In this document: positions 1 through 9,471 of the stretch, piece after piece
Layout: each line of letters starts with the position of its first letter
Position numbering within the stretch: position 1 is the first letter of the stretch
DNA from: Chitinophagaceae bacterium
GTDB lineage: Bacteria > Bacteroidota > Bacteroidia > Chitinophagales > Chitinophagaceae
Reading direction: 5' to 3'
DNA: 64,000 nucleotides
Assembly (NCBI GenBank): GCA_003168265.1
Contig: PMSV01000006.1
Coordinates: forward strand, 62,001-126,000
Program-made: the position numbers and the translations under genes
The notes under the pieces: model-generated
Told to the model about the DNA's origin: nothing
What the model saw: only the letters and a program-made list of their open reading frames with translations
Databases searched by the model: none

Positions 1-5
1 AATCT

Positions 6-509
6 TCAATGACCGGTTTGATCTTCATCGGCGCTGGGCCCATAGCTGCCAGGAATGGGTATATCCAATAGCCGGAGAAAAACTCCAAGTTGCGCCCTGT
101 GATGTACGGTTTGGCAAAATGCCAATCTAATCACCTCATGCCGGGGTTCCACTAAAAATATCATATTTCCGCTTCTGAACGTCCACTCAGGAAGCAGGTC
201 TTCTTCACTGGCATTTTGCAGAGAGGATTGCCCAGCCAACAGGGATTTTTCAAAAGTCTCTATTATTTCACGTGTACTGGCCACCGGAGTGGGTTTGTAA
301 TCCATTTTCGCAAAATCCAGTTCAGTCGTATTAAGAGCCATGGAAACCCAGGATGGCAGTTCGGCAAGATGGGTGCCGAGCTGCTTCAGGGACATGCTGC
401 GGGGATGGGGCCTCCACTCGAGGCGGTCATCCGGAATCAGGGATAACATTTTAAGGGTGGTAACCGCTTCTCTACCCATTTCTTTCTGAAACAGTGGAAT
501 TAAATTCAT
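6..509 (-). CDS. DinB-family metal-binding protein
   Basis: 167-residue four-helix-bundle protein of the DinB/YfiT type. Seen: a helical pattern throughout, with His47 in a GTHLAEL context and His136/His137 in TVHHRAQL; these match the three-histidine metal site of the family. Family members are often annotated as damage-inducible or as thiol-dependent transferases, but most have no assigned substrate, so the reaction here is unknown. It lies 76 bp downstream of a WYL-type regulator on the same strand and may be co-transcribed with it. The ATG at 509 gives a normal full-length family member. The stop codon lies eight bases inside the window edge, so the gene is complete. Confidence 0.85.
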   Translation of the reverse strand: MNLIPLFQKEMGREAVTTLKMLSLIPDDRLEWRPHPRSMSLKQLGTHLAELPSWVSMALNTTELDFAKMDYKPTPVASTREIIETFEKSLLAGQSSLQNASEEDLLPEWTFRSGNMIFLVEPRHEVIRLAFCQTVHHRAQLGVFLRLLDIPIPGSYGPSADEDQTGH

Positions 510-585
510 GATTTTTTTGTTTTATAAGCAAAGGAAATCATGCCCACTGTCAACCCTATGGCAGTGATAAGAGAACCTGGAAAAA

Positions 586-1275
586 TTAATAATTGACCGG
601 GATCTGGCTCAGGTAGCCGCCCAATTCAATATGGTTATTTTTTCTAAAAGAGGCCCCTGTCAATTTCAAGCTGAGCATATGCGGGATCTTAAAATCCCTA
701 TATCCCTGCCGCAGATGGCACCAGGCTATAAGATGCCAGTTCAATGCATAAAAGACCAGCCCAATGGATTCCACCTGTCTTTTACTGGATTCCCCTTTAT
801 TGTTCTGGTATTCGAGGTCCAGAACAGTCTTAGTTATGATCGCCTGCTGAATGGTGGGCAGGTGGTTGAATTGAATCTTCATGTCCCGGGGAAACTGTAC
901 ATGCATATTCCGGTTAAGGGTATCCAACCCCTCTTTCTGCGAAGACTTAAGGACCGCTTTCACTTTACTCAGGGCAGAGGAAAAATGACTGATGGTGGAT
1001 TGATCTGCGAAGAGACTGGTAATGGCCTCAATCAAAAGAAGAGAACGGGCTTCTTCATTGGTGAATGAAATCGGAGGCAGGAAATAACCATTTACAATGA
1101 AATAGCCCTTGTTTTTTTCAAAGCTTATCGGAATCCCGAGTTCACAGAGCGCCCTCACGTCCCTATAGACCGTCCGGATGCTGATCTCAAAGCGATCGGC
1201 GATTCTTTCGGCTGGAATAAATTTCCTTGACTGTATTATGGTCAATATTCCGAATAACCTGTCAATCCGATTCAT
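586..1275 (-). CDS. YafY/WYL-type HTH transcriptional regulator
   Basis: 229-residue DNA-binding regulator. Residues 1-60 form an HTH_11 domain (RLFGILTIIQSRKFIPAERI followed by IRTVYRDVRAL), which is the usual start of YafY-like proteins. The remainder resembles the WYL sensor domain, with a conserved NWHLIAWCHLR stretch near residue 180 in place of the canonical W-Y-L, and a following RDFKIPHM strand. WYL proteins generally sense nucleic acid or nucleotide ligands. The co-directional DinB gene downstream is the obvious candidate target. No operator was recognised. Confidence 0.85.
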   Translation of the reverse strand: MNRIDRLFGILTIIQSRKFIPAERIADRFEISIRTVYRDVRALCELGIPISFEKNKGYFIVNGYFLPPISFTNEEARSLLLIEAITSLFADQSTISHFSSALSKVKAVLKSSQKEGLDTLNRNMHVQFPRDMKIQFNHLPTIQQAIITKTVLDLEYQNNKGESSKRQVESIGLVFYALNWHLIAWCHLRQGYRDFKIPHMLSLKLTGASFRKNNHIELGGYLSQIPVNY

Positions 1276-1385
1276 CTGTATTGAGTAATTATTATAGGAA
1301 GGTTCATAAAATCAGGCAATTGTCGATAACCCGCCTCTAGGGGGATACCTATGAGTACAGCTCAGCCTTTTCGGAAATGAGTCAA

Positions 1386-1420
1386 GTATAAAAAGAGGCG
1401 GCATCTCCTGCCTCTTTCTT
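1386..1420 (-). terminator. Intrinsic terminator downstream of the C45-like gene
   Basis: A six-base-pair stem (AGAGGC at 1394-1399 pairing with GCCTCT at 1410-1415) is flanked by T-rich tracts on both sides. It could therefore serve the minus-strand gene at 1512-2930 and also act in the other orientation. Confidence 0.5.
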
Positions 1421-1511
1421 TTGAATAGGTATAGTTTTTTCTTATGTCCAGATTTGATCTTTCATAATTGATTCCCCCCGTGCGACAAGATACTCTTGCT
1501 GACTTATTTTA

Positions 1512-2930
1512 TCATTTTTTCGCTGAAAATTCTGTCCAGGGATAGGCGATCATATTCTGGAGCCATTTGGCCTGCCAACTGTATTCCGGATGGGCCTTAT
1601 AGAATTTTTCACCGATAAAATCAGCTCCGCAGGGATGACCCCTTCGTGCCCAAAAAGTCATTTTTTTTGCCAGATCAGCCGTCGTTACCTTGCCTTGTAC
1701 GGCGCCAAAAGGATAATAAGGTTTAAGGTCCCATTCCGTACAGCCCTTTGAATCTTCGTCGATATGGCCGCAAACTACGCAACGGTTATTGGCATTCTTG
1801 TTTTGAAGGGCGTCGACATGGTCTTCTTCCACTTTTTCCCCGCTGGCTAGATCCAGTTTTCCTTTGAGATCAACTTCCACGAGCTGCTCCATTCTTTTCT
1901 TACGGGCATTAGGAGATGAAGTAGGGTCATTGACTTTAAAAACGGTTTCTTCTTTGATCAATTTGGGATCGCTGGGGAAATTGGAACCGATCATCGCAGT
2001 ATCCTTACTCCTCCAGACCCTGTGATCTTTAAGGCCGAGTTCAAGTTTGGCAACTTCATTGCTGTTGATGTCTCCGATCAGCCAGTCATTGGCATAGCCC
2101 CCGTTATTGCCTGTAAGAAAGATCCGGATCACATCGTCAATATTGTTCGCATATTGTGAAGCTTTACGGGCCCGCATGAATTCAGGGATTCCTGTAGAGT
2201 CAAAAAGATAGAATTGTGTGATCGTGGTTTCCGTGACCAGGATACCGGTATCCGAAATAGCAAAATCATCACCGCTGTGAATAAAACCGGGCATGCAATC
2301 CATAAGGATCCGGTGTCCTTTTTGTGGAACAATATCGGCTATTACATTCCAGTGCTGGCCCACCAAATACGAGGTCCAGTTGTTATGCCCGATCACTATT
2401 TTTCCATCCCTGGTATAGCTTCCTGTGGCAATGAATGCGCTGCAATTACCGGGCGCCTTGTTCAATCCGCTGCCTGCCCTGGCTGCATTGTCAAGTGTGG
2501 GCACATAATAATAACCCAATTCTTCGAGTGCATTATATGCTGTGATATCGAGGCTGTCGTAAATCTTATGCTTGTCCTGGAGCCCTTTTGCGATCCCGCT
2601 GATCTCGTCCTTGTATTCCTGATCCAGTTTGTCCCACAAAAAATTCTTTGCCGCATTGCGATAGAACTGCCAATTCCGATGAGTTTCCTTTTCAAAAAGA
2701 TAGGATACACATTGAATGGACGTATCAATTTCGTTGGCCAACAGGTAGCCGTGCTGGTAGCCGATCTCAGAAGGAGACCCTTCGAGATGCACATAAACCC
2801 AGCCGTTCTTATTTTCTCTGGAAGCTTTGGCAAGGGGGCCGGCCCCGGACTGAGTATTTTGGGTGGTCGGATTTGAACAACCGCTCCAAATGACGATCGC
2901 AGACAGGAAGCAAATAATCAATTTTCTCAT
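1512..2930 (-). CDS. C45 / phospholipase B-like hydrolase, lipoprotein
   Basis: 472-residue predicted Ntn-hydrolase of the C45 (acyl-CoA:6-APA acyltransferase-like) and phospholipase B-like group. Seen: an N-terminal lipoprotein signal with lipobox Cys18 (IWSGC), a conserved GYQHGYLLA segment near 57-65, and the GNCSAF motif with Cys163. In this family that Cys becomes the N-terminal nucleophile after self-cleavage. The following IVIGHNNW strand is also typical. The protein is probably anchored in the outer membrane or faces the periplasm, and may hydrolyse amide or acyl-ester substrates; the actual substrate cannot be told from sequence. The gene stands alone, with a terminator-like hairpin downstream. 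Confidence 0.75.
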   Translation of the reverse strand: MRKLIICFLSAIVIWSGCSNPTTQNTQSGAGPLAKASRENKNGWVYVHLEGSPSEIGYQHGYLLANEIDTSIQCVSYLFEKETHRNWQFYRNAAKNFLWDKLDQEYKDEISGIAKGLQDKHKIYDSLDITAYNALEELGYYYVPTLDNAARAGSGLNKAPGNCSAFIATGSYTRDGKIVIGHNNWTSYLVGQHWNVIADIVPQKGHRILMDCMPGFIHSGDDFAISDTGILVTETTITQFYLFDSTGIPEFMRARKASQYANNIDDVIRIFLTGNNGGYANDWLIGDINSNEVAKLELGLKDHRVWRSKDTAMIGSNFPSDPKLIKEETVFKVNDPTSSPNARKKRMEQLVEVDLKGKLDLASGEKVEEDHVDALQNKNANNRCVVCGHIDEDSKGCTEWDLKPYYPFGAVQGKVTTADLAKKMTFWARRGHPCGADFIGEKFYKAHPEYSWQAKWLQNMIAYPWTEFSAKK

Positions 2931-3029
2931 TTATGTTAGTTTGAGTTCGAAAAATTTGGTCTGGGAAGTTAAGTCAAAAATCGACAGGCTGCTTTAGGAA
3001 TTAAAGTAGGGAAGAAAAAAATAAGTTGC

Positions 3030-3419
3030 CTATCTCAGCCATTTATTTTCAAAATTGATAAAATCCGATTTGAGTTGTTCGAAGGACTTGCGGTATTCCA
3101 GGTATTGATTTTCAAGGGTCTGGTGGTGTTCTGCTTCTGCTACCTTTTCTGGCAATTGCTGACCCTGCCTGGATTCGGCCGCAAGTTGCATCTTGTCGAG
3201 GTGCATGATATGACGCAGGTCGTCGATGGCTGTCCTTGTCTGCATAAAGCGTTCACCGAATCTTTCGGACTCTGAGAGGGCAACTGGGTCCATGTCCTTT
3301 CTCATGATATCGTGCCGGTAATCCTCGAGTATGCGCAAAATGCTGATATCATGGTTCAGTTCAGCAATCCAGAGGCGGTAACGCAGATGCAATCCCATAA
3401 TGGATGTTGTTGTAAGCAT
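3030..3419 (-). CDS. Hypothetical helical protein
   Basis: About 129 residues, mostly charged and helical, with a heptad-like C-terminal half (EAEHHQTLENQYLEYRKSFE), suggesting a coiled coil. There is no signal peptide and no recognised family. The TTG at 3428 is possible, but ATG at 3419 or at 3398 (MGLHLRYRLW) are better starts. It lies about 100 bp upstream of the C45-like gene on the same strand. Codon use looks normal, so it is probably a real gene. Confidence 0.6.
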   Translation of the reverse strand: MLTTTSIMGLHLRYRLWIAELNHDISILRILEDYRHDIMRKDMDPVALSESERFGERFMQTRTAIDDLRHIMHLDKMQLAAESRQGQQLPEKVAEAEHHQTLENQYLEYRKSFEQLKSDFINFENKWLR

Positions 3420-3580
3420 GCCAGGCAATTTATCGTTTTCGCCAATTTCTAAATCTACGCTATTTTTTCTACTAAATAAAAGTGTTGATTCCCGTCAAAT
3501 AGTCAGCAGGTCGGGAACCTTGATTGATATAAGGGATTTTACTGCAGATTCACTTAATTTCATTTCCTCAATTTGAAAAA

Positions 3581-4528
3581 ATGAAAAAATCTACGGTTTG
3601 CCGGATATTGGTGACTCTTGGTTGCTTGCTGGTATGGAATTCTTTCCAAATTCACGCCCAGGAAAATGCCAATTCTTCCCTTGAAGGAAGATGGGACATG
3701 ACCATTCATATGAACGGTCAGGAATATCCCTCATGGCTGGAAGTGGATCATTCCGGTTTTCATACACTTGTCGGCGAGCTCGTGAGTATTTCTGGGAGCG
3801 CACGCCCCATTTCCGTTATTCATTTTCAGGAGGGCAAACTCAATTTCAGCATCCCCCCTCAATGGGAAAGCGGAACTGGAGATCTTTATTATGAAGGAAA
3901 ACTGTCTGCTGACAGCCTGACCGGTACGGGTCATTACAGTGATGGAAAGGATTTTAAGTGGACAGCGCACAGAGCGCCCCAGCTTAAGAGAAAAAATGAG
4001 CCCCGTTGGGGCCAGCCCATCTCTCTTTTTAATGGCAAAAACCTGGATGGTTGGCATGCCACGGGAGCCAATCAATGGGTTGTGGAAGAAGGGATTCTGC
4101 GGAGCCCCCATTCCGGGGCCAATCTCGTTACTGACCGGACTTTTACTGACTTCAAATTGCATATTGAATTCCGCTACCCCGCAGAAAGCAATAGCGGTGT
4201 TTACCTGCGGGGCAGGTACGAAGCCCAGGTTGAGGACAGTTATGGAAAGGAGCCCGCTGTGGGCTTAATCGGCGCGATCTATGGGTTCATTGCGCCCACC
4301 GAAATGGCTGCAAAAAAAGCAGGGGAATGGCAGTCCTACGATATAACCTTAACTGGCAGAATGGTTACAGTGGCATTAAATGGAGTCACGGTAATATGCA
4401 ACCGGGAAATTCCTGGTATCACCGGAGGAGCCATCGACAGTAAGGAGGAAGATCCGGGCCCCTTGTTGATCCAGGGAGATCATGGCCCCGTAGATTATCG
4501 CAACGTTTTGATCACTCCGGCGCTCTGA
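3581..4528 (+). CDS. DUF1080 (3-keto-disaccharide hydrolase-type) exported protein
   Basis: 315 residues with a Sec signal peptide ending about residue 26 (SFQIHAQE). Residues about 30-130 form a small beta domain (GRWDMTIHMNGQEYPSWLEV). Residues about 145-313 match the DUF1080 concanavalin-like fold, with SLFNGKNLDGWH, SNSGVYLRGRYEAQVEDS and QGDHGPVDYRNVLI as hallmark segments. Some DUF1080 proteins hydrolyse 3-keto-glycosides; others only bind carbohydrate. It is probably periplasmic and acts on sugars. No partner oxidoreductase lies beside it, so the substrate is open. Confidence 0.85.
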   Translation: MKKSTVCRILVTLGCLLVWNSFQIHAQENANSSLEGRWDMTIHMNGQEYPSWLEVDHSGFHTLVGELVSISGSARPISVIHFQEGKLNFSIPPQWESGTGDLYYEGKLSADSLTGTGHYSDGKDFKWTAHRAPQLKRKNEPRWGQPISLFNGKNLDGWHATGANQWVVEEGILRSPHSGANLVTDRTFTDFKLHIEFRYPAESNSGVYLRGRYEAQVEDSYGKEPAVGLIGAIYGFIAPTEMAAKKAGEWQSYDITLTGRMVTVALNGVTVICNREIPGITGGAIDSKEEDPGPLLIQGDHGPVDYRNVLITPAL

Positions 4529-4574
4529 GTGGCTGTAACCTGTCTTAATTCAAAGAGCCACTGAAAGGGCTCGT

Positions 4575-5243
4575 TCAGCCCCATTTATTCTTATAAGCCA
4601 GGCTCATGATCTGGGAATTGTTGTTTACATGAAGTTTTTCGTAAATATTGGCGATATGTTTCCGCACGGTGAAAATGCTGATGAATAAGGTCTCGGCAAT
4701 TTGCTTGGGACTATATCCCTTTATTGTGTATTGAAGGATTTCTTTTTCTCTTTCCGAAAGAAGGCTCTCCAATGATGAAGAAGTATTTGGTTTTGGAGAA
4801 AGAGAAACCTTACTCAGTATGTCCAGGGCTTTTCTTGCGATCGAAGGACTCATCGGCGCACCGCCCTGTTCCAGGGAATTGGTGATTGCATTGCGCAGGG
4901 AAATGGCCGTGTCGTCCTTAAGCAGGTAGCCATTGGCCCCCGCCTTGATGGCTTCAAAAATCCGCTCGTCGTCATCGAAAACAGTTAGCACAATGAGGTG
5001 CATAAGGGGATAGAGTACCCTGACAATTTGAATTAGCTGTATCCCGTTCATCTCCGGCATTTCCAAATCCACAAATAAGACCTGGGGGAGCTTTTCTGGA
5101 TTTAATTCTTTAAGCTGTTCCAGGCAGCTATTCCCGTTAGGAGCAATAAAAACGATCTCCAGGTCATCAAAATGCTGAATTTTTCTTGCGAAAACATTGC
5201 GGTTAACCAGGTTATCGTCCACGAACGCGATTTTTACCGGCAT
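4575..5243 (-). CDS. NarL/LuxR-family response regulator
   Basis: 222 residues: a receiver domain (1-125) with acidic pocket FVDDN at 7-11 and phosphoacceptor Asp59 in LFVDLEMPEMNG, and a LuxR-type HTH at about 155-220 (LSEREKEILQYTIKGYSPKQ, then TVRKHIANIYEKL). It is the cognate partner of the histidine kinase immediately upstream on the same strand (68-bp gap). It should bind DNA as a phosphorylation-driven dimer. Its targets are not evident. Confidence 0.93.
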   Translation of the reverse strand: MPVKIAFVDDNLVNRNVFARKIQHFDDLEIVFIAPNGNSCLEQLKELNPEKLPQVLFVDLEMPEMNGIQLIQIVRVLYPLMHLIVLTVFDDDERIFEAIKAGANGYLLKDDTAISLRNAITNSLEQGGAPMSPSIARKALDILSKVSLSPKPNTSSSLESLLSEREKEILQYTIKGYSPKQIAETLFISIFTVRKHIANIYEKLHVNNNSQIMSLAYKNKWG

Positions 5244-5311
5244 AAGGATATTTTACAGTTAAAGGTCAAGCATTCCCAAACAAAAAGCAATAATCATATT
5301 TTATTATTTTA

Positions 5312-7189
5312 TCAGGAGGGTTTGGAAGTCAAATGCACAAGTGTTCCCTGGGGGCTGCTTTCAATTTTACATTCAAATCCCGCTTCCCTGGCCCGGCTCA
5401 TCATATTGGTCAACCCGTTTCCTGTATTGCGCCTCTTTTCCATTTCAAAACCCTGACCGTTATCACGGACCCTGATCCAGGCCTGCCCCAGGTCGCTGCC
5501 AATTTGTACGAGGATACGGTTTCCCTGACTGTGTTTCAGCGCATTGTTCAATGCTTCCTGGACTATCCTGAATAACTGCAATGCCTGGATAGGGGAGAGC
5601 CTGATATCCTCTTCAATTGATTCTTCGGCCTGGATGCTTATCTGAGGATAGGAAGGCTGCAATTTCTGTATATAGATCTTGATCCTATCACTAATGCCGG
5701 TAAGGTTCACTGATTCCTTGTTGAAGGCCCAGATCGTATCACGTAATGAATTGATGATTTCAGTGGCATTCCCTTTCAAATGGCGAAGGATGAGCGGATC
5801 TTTAATCAATTGGCGGTTCTCGATTTCATCCACCCCAGCACTGATGGCTGATGCATAAGCCCCTATATTGTCGTGCAGGTCTGCAGCAATGCGCTTTCTT
5901 TCCTTTTCTTCCGCATCGTGCAAGGCCAGTCGCTGATTTCTCCGGTTTCGTCGCAGGAGCAAATAGCCCCCTGAAAAAACTACCATAATGAACACGATAC
6001 TGCCGCCAAACCAAAGATCCTTGTGCAGGAGTTCGAGTTTTTGATGGGCGATAAAGGCTTCTTTACTGGTCAGGTCATATTGTGCTTCAAGCCTGGCCAG
6101 TTCCACGGCCTTACTCTTCTGATAAACGGAATCCTTAATATTCATCAGGCTGTCCAGGGTCTCTCCATAAGCCTCATAGTTCTTCAATTGTTTATAACAT
6201 TCCGCCAGATCGAGGTAGAACTGAAAAACAAGCGGCTCATTATATTTCCTGGAATAGGTTTCGGCCTGATGGATATAATCAATTGCTTTTTGATAATTTT
6301 TTTGCCTTGCATAAAATGTTTCTAATGCGTCGAGCCCTACTATTATGTATTGGATATTGCCAATTTGTTTTTGTATCGCAAATGCTTTTTGCAATACGAA
6401 TTCTGCAGAATCCATTTTGTTTTGTTCCGTGAATTCCAATCCCTGCAGAGTGAGGCAATCCGACTCCACTTTCAGGTTTTGCCCTTCCCGGGCCCTGGCC
6501 AGAACCTGGTTTAGAAAGAAGAATGCTGAATCCGGATTATTCCTGTAGAAATACACGGCAGACAAATTGACGAAAACCTGCAGGTAAGACTTGCCGCTGC
6601 TGTCGCTTTCTAAAACCTGGTAGGCCTGGTTGAACCAATGAAGCGCCTCATTCCTGTTCAGCAATACATTATAATTCACCCCCAGGCAATTGCTGGCAAT
6701 GCCCTGTGCCAGTATGTCTCCATGTTTTTCTCCCTCTTCAAGCAATCTGTAACATTCATCTATCGATTCTTTGATCTTTCGTAATTTGGTCAGGCTCACG
6801 ATCCGGTACCACATCATGTCCCTGTAAACATCAAACATCCTGTTCGTATCAGGAATTTCTTTTATGCCTTTCTCGCAAAGCCTGAGTGCAGTATCCGCTC
6901 GTCCCTTCATGTTATAACTGACAGCTATATAGAATTCCGACAATAACCGCCCGTGAATATCTTTTCTTTCCAAACTGATTTGTTCCGCCTTTTTTGCAAA
7001 ATATAATTCGCTGTCAGCAGGCATGGACTCGCCGTGATGGCAAATCTCAAATAAGGTGTTGAGTTGATCGGCAAGGGGATCCTTCAATTTTTGTTTCAGG
7101 CCGTCAATGATGGGAGTCTGGGCCTGAATTAATTGTATTGGAATGCCTGCCAGTAGCAAGAGGAAAATCAGTTTGAATATGGAAAGCAT
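5312..7189 (-). CDS. TPR sensor histidine kinase (HisKA_3)
   Basis: 625 residues. Signal peptide 1-23 (IQLIQAQ), then a helical TPR-rich sensor region (about 30-350), one membrane segment near 393-413, a HisKA_3 dimerisation helix with phospho-accepting His439 in RIAADLHDNIGAYASA, and a HATPase_c domain to the C-terminus (N-box EALNNALKHS, DNGQGF, GNGLTNM). The architecture is typical of Bacteroidota kinases with periplasmic or exported TPR sensors. It phosphorylates the LuxR-type regulator encoded just downstream. The signal is unknown. Confidence 0.93.
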   Translation of the reverse strand: MLSIFKLIFLLLLAGIPIQLIQAQTPIIDGLKQKLKDPLADQLNTLFEICHHGESMPADSELYFAKKAEQISLERKDIHGRLLSEFYIAVSYNMKGRADTALRLCEKGIKEIPDTNRMFDVYRDMMWYRIVSLTKLRKIKESIDECYRLLEEGEKHGDILAQGIASNCLGVNYNVLLNRNEALHWFNQAYQVLESDSSGKSYLQVFVNLSAVYFYRNNPDSAFFFLNQVLARAREGQNLKVESDCLTLQGLEFTEQNKMDSAEFVLQKAFAIQKQIGNIQYIIVGLDALETFYARQKNYQKAIDYIHQAETYSRKYNEPLVFQFYLDLAECYKQLKNYEAYGETLDSLMNIKDSVYQKSKAVELARLEAQYDLTSKEAFIAHQKLELLHKDLWFGGSIVFIMVVFSGGYLLLRRNRRNQRLALHDAEEKERKRIAADLHDNIGAYASAISAGVDEIENRQLIKDPLILRHLKGNATEIINSLRDTIWAFNKESVNLTGISDRIKIYIQKLQPSYPQISIQAEESIEEDIRLSPIQALQLFRIVQEALNNALKHSQGNRILVQIGSDLGQAWIRVRDNGQGFEMEKRRNTGNGLTNMMSRAREAGFECKIESSPQGTLVHLTSKPS

Positions 7190-7259
7190 GAAAATTGATT
7201 TTTATGAGGATTCAAAGTTGATGAAAAACCAGGAATGCTTAAATACTGAAATTTAGTTA

Positions 7260-7290
7260 TTGTCGCCGAATGGCTCTCTTTCTATTTTTA
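7260..7290 (+). promoter_or_regulatory. Bacteroidota-type promoter for the 7327 lipoprotein gene
   Basis: TTG at 7260-7262 and TATTTTTA at 7283-7290, separated by 20 nt. This is one mismatch from the Bacteroidota consensus TTG-N19-TAnnTTTG and lies 36 nt before the ATG. Confidence 0.45.
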
Positions 7291-7326
7291 CATGGTCAAC
7301 CAACGTAAAAAAATCAAATTAAAAAC

Positions 7327-7995
7327 ATGAAAAAGTTATTGACTTCCGCAGCATTTTTCAGTTTTGTTTTCACCTTTTCCTGTTCCAAGAGCAGCAGTTC
7401 CAATAACAATAATAACAGCAATTCCGGTAACCTGTTTCCTCTTGCCTTGAATAATGTGTGGAATTACCGATTGAAATACTACGATACGACGACAGGATCC
7501 ATAATTGATAGTTCCAATTTTTCGCTGACCGTGGTAGGACAGAATACCGTGAACGGCGCCACTTACTTCGAATTGCAGAATAGTGGAACTGGTAATGATT
7601 ACTGGCTGACCAACCTCAACAGCACTACTATTGGCAGTATTGACAGTGTCAATTCGGTTCAATATTACACATTATTCGCGTCCGGTACAGGAGACAGCGT
7701 TTCCAGTATTAGTTCCTGGCCGGTAAGCATCAGCGGAACCTGCACAGGCATGGATTATCTCTACGCTTATTATGCAGATACCACTCTTATCAACCTGGAT
7801 GGAACCGTTTATTCGAATTCCATTAAAAATGTGGTCGTTCTTACCGATTGTTCCGGAACCCCGGTACTGGCCCAGGTTTACTTTGTAAAACAGGGATTGG
7901 GTTTGGTTCGCTACGTGCAATATGTAATCAGTCCCAACAATACCTTATTGCTTCAACTGGCCTGGGTCCTCGAATCCGAAACGCTTACCCAATAG
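7327..7995 (+). CDS. Hypothetical lipoprotein
   Basis: 222 residues. The N-terminus is a lipoprotein signal (FTFSC) followed by a Ser/Asn-rich tether of about 15 residues, then a beta-rich domain with repeated W/Y-strand patterns (NVWNYRLKYYDTTTGS). It has no recognised family; the fold resembles small secreted beta-sandwich lipoproteins common in Bacteroidota. It is a single-gene unit with a promoter-like site upstream and a strong terminator downstream. Confidence 0.75.
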   Translation: MKKLLTSAAFFSFVFTFSCSKSSSSNNNNNSNSGNLFPLALNNVWNYRLKYYDTTTGSIIDSSNFSLTVVGQNTVNGATYFELQNSGTGNDYWLTNLNSTTIGSIDSVNSVQYYTLFASGTGDSVSSISSWPVSISGTCTGMDYLYAYYADTTLINLDGTVYSNSIKNVVVLTDCSGTPVLAQVYFVKQGLGLVRYVQYVISPNNTLLLQLAWVLESETLTQ

Positions 7996-8062
7996 ATTGC
8001 CATTATTTTTTATAACCCTTAATCCAGATTGATCCCTGTTTGATTAGCCAGGTTTTACGACC

Positions 8063-8098
8063 GGCCTGCCAGATATTACTTAGGCAGGCCTTATTTTT
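8063..8098 (+). terminator. Intrinsic terminator after the 7327 lipoprotein gene
   Basis: An eight-base-pair GC-rich stem (GGCCTGCC at 8063-8070 with GGCAGGCC at 8083-8090) is followed by TTATTTTTC. The tail overlaps the 3' end of the convergent EVE gene. Confidence 0.75.
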
Positions 8099-8501
8099 CT
8101 CCAGCCATTTCCAAAATAGTTTCCCATTCTCTTTCCGTTACTGGTTGTACGGAGAGCCTGCCGATACGTACCAGGGCCATGGAAGCAAGTTTTTTATTCT
8201 TTTTAATCGCTTCCAGCGAAACCGGGTTCTTCAATTTGCGCACAGACTTCAGTTCGATGGCCACCCAGGCTTTATCTGTGGTAGTTGGATCCTGGAAAGC
8301 CTCTTTGGTCACTTCGGCAATTCCTGCAATGGATACTCCCTCATTGCTGTGATAGAAAAAGACTTCATCTCCCTTTTTCATGGTACGGAGGTGAAGGCGG
8401 GCTGCATAGTTGCGAACCCCATCCCATGTGGTTTGCTTATCCTTCAGGAGTTGGTCGAAACTGTAGGCGCCAGGTTCTGATTTTACCAGCCAATAAGCCA
8501 T
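8091..8501 (-). CDS. EVE-domain protein
   Basis: 136 residues covering a whole EVE domain (PUA/YTH-like fold). Seen: MAYWLVKSEPGAYSFDQL at the start, WDGVRNYAAR, then a FYHSNEG strand, all hallmarks of the THYN1-like branch. EVE domains bind modified bases in DNA or RNA through an aromatic cage. In bacteria they occur alone or fused to restriction enzymes. No restriction partner is nearby, so this is probably the stand-alone housekeeping type. Confidence 0.92.
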   Translation of the reverse strand: MAYWLVKSEPGAYSFDQLLKDKQTTWDGVRNYAARLHLRTMKKGDEVFFYHSNEGVSIAGIAEVTKEAFQDPTTTDKAWVAIELKSVRKLKNPVSLEAIKKNKKLASMALVRIGRLSVQPVTEREWETILEMAGEK

Positions 8502-8667
8502 AGTCTTTGTTGGTTTATTTATTCAATTAAAGTTACCATCTTTCTGAAACAGACTTGCAAAAAAATAGGATATCAAATCCAACTCTTACCCGGTTCCGTA
8601 AATGATACAGACCGGTTACATGTAATCCCATAAAACTTAGAATCAAATTTAAACAAACTTAGCAGTT

Positions 8668-9228
8668 ATGAAATCAATCAAAACCGTGGCCATGATCCTC
8701 GCATCAGCATGTTTCATGTCCAGCTCTTACGCACAAATGGAAAAGACGGTTGAAGTCGGAGGCGCTCCGATGTATCCATCCAAAAATATTGTGGAGAATG
8801 CCGTCAATTCAAAGGATCATACTACTCTCGTCGCAGCAGTCAAAGCAGCCGGACTGGTCGAAACTCTGGAAGGCCCCGGACCTTTCACTGTATTCGCTCC
8901 AACCAATGAGGCATTTGACAAATTGCCTAAAGGAACAGTGGATAATCTGGTAAAACCGGAAAATAAGCAAATGCTTACTACCATCCTGACCTACCATGTT
9001 GTAGCAGGCAGATTGGATTCAAGAGATCTCGCCAAACTGATACAGGACGGCAATGGTACCGCAGAGCTCAAAACCGTGCAGGGTGGAAAACTTTGGGTTA
9101 TGATGAAGGGAAAGAAGTTGGTGATCAAAGATGAAAAGGGGAATATGGCCTGGGTCACCATTAAGGATGTCTACCAAAGCAATGGTGTCATTCATGTGAT
9201 CGATACCGTTCTTATGCCGAACAGCTAA
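8668..9228 (+). CDS. Fasciclin-domain exported protein
   Basis: 186 residues with a signal peptide ending near residue 22 (SSSYAQ) and one fasciclin (FAS1) domain at about 45-184. Hallmarks are the H1 motif PFTVFAPTNEAFDKLP and the H2-like NGVIHVIDTVLMP. These are secreted or surface proteins with presumed adhesion or matrix roles; in Bacteroidota they are common and often abundant. It is monocistronic with a clear terminator. Confidence 0.93.
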   Translation: MKSIKTVAMILASACFMSSSYAQMEKTVEVGGAPMYPSKNIVENAVNSKDHTTLVAAVKAAGLVETLEGPGPFTVFAPTNEAFDKLPKGTVDNLVKPENKQMLTTILTYHVVAGRLDSRDLAKLIQDGNGTAELKTVQGGKLWVMMKGKKLVIKDEKGNMAWVTIKDVYQSNGVIHVIDTVLMPNS

Positions 9229-9249
9229 GGCGACCGATTTCTTACTTAA

Positions 9250-9291
9250 AACCAGGAAAATTCCGATATTGGGGCCTTCCTGGTTTTTTTG
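9250..9291 (+). terminator. Intrinsic terminator after the fasciclin gene
   Basis: The stem AACCAGGAA pairs with TTCCTGGTT across a loop of about 19 nt and is followed by a run of T residues. Confidence 0.75.
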
Positions 9292-9471
9292 TTAATTAGG
9301 CTACTGAAGACATCCTTTTAATTCCGCGATCCGTACCAGTTAATAAAGAAAAAATCTTACCCGGTTTACCGGTCCTAATTTTTTGCGACAGGTTGTTTTT
9401 AAGGGGTGGCCGCCTGCTTGCATTTGCAATGTGGGCGGCTTTTTTTCTACTGCGTCAATTCTTCATGAAAT

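Noticed and set aside
4506-4566. AGTGGCT...AGCCACT hairpin between the DUF1080 and LuxR-type genes
   Set aside because: A stem exists but there is no T-run on either strand and the loop is long, so it is not called a terminator.
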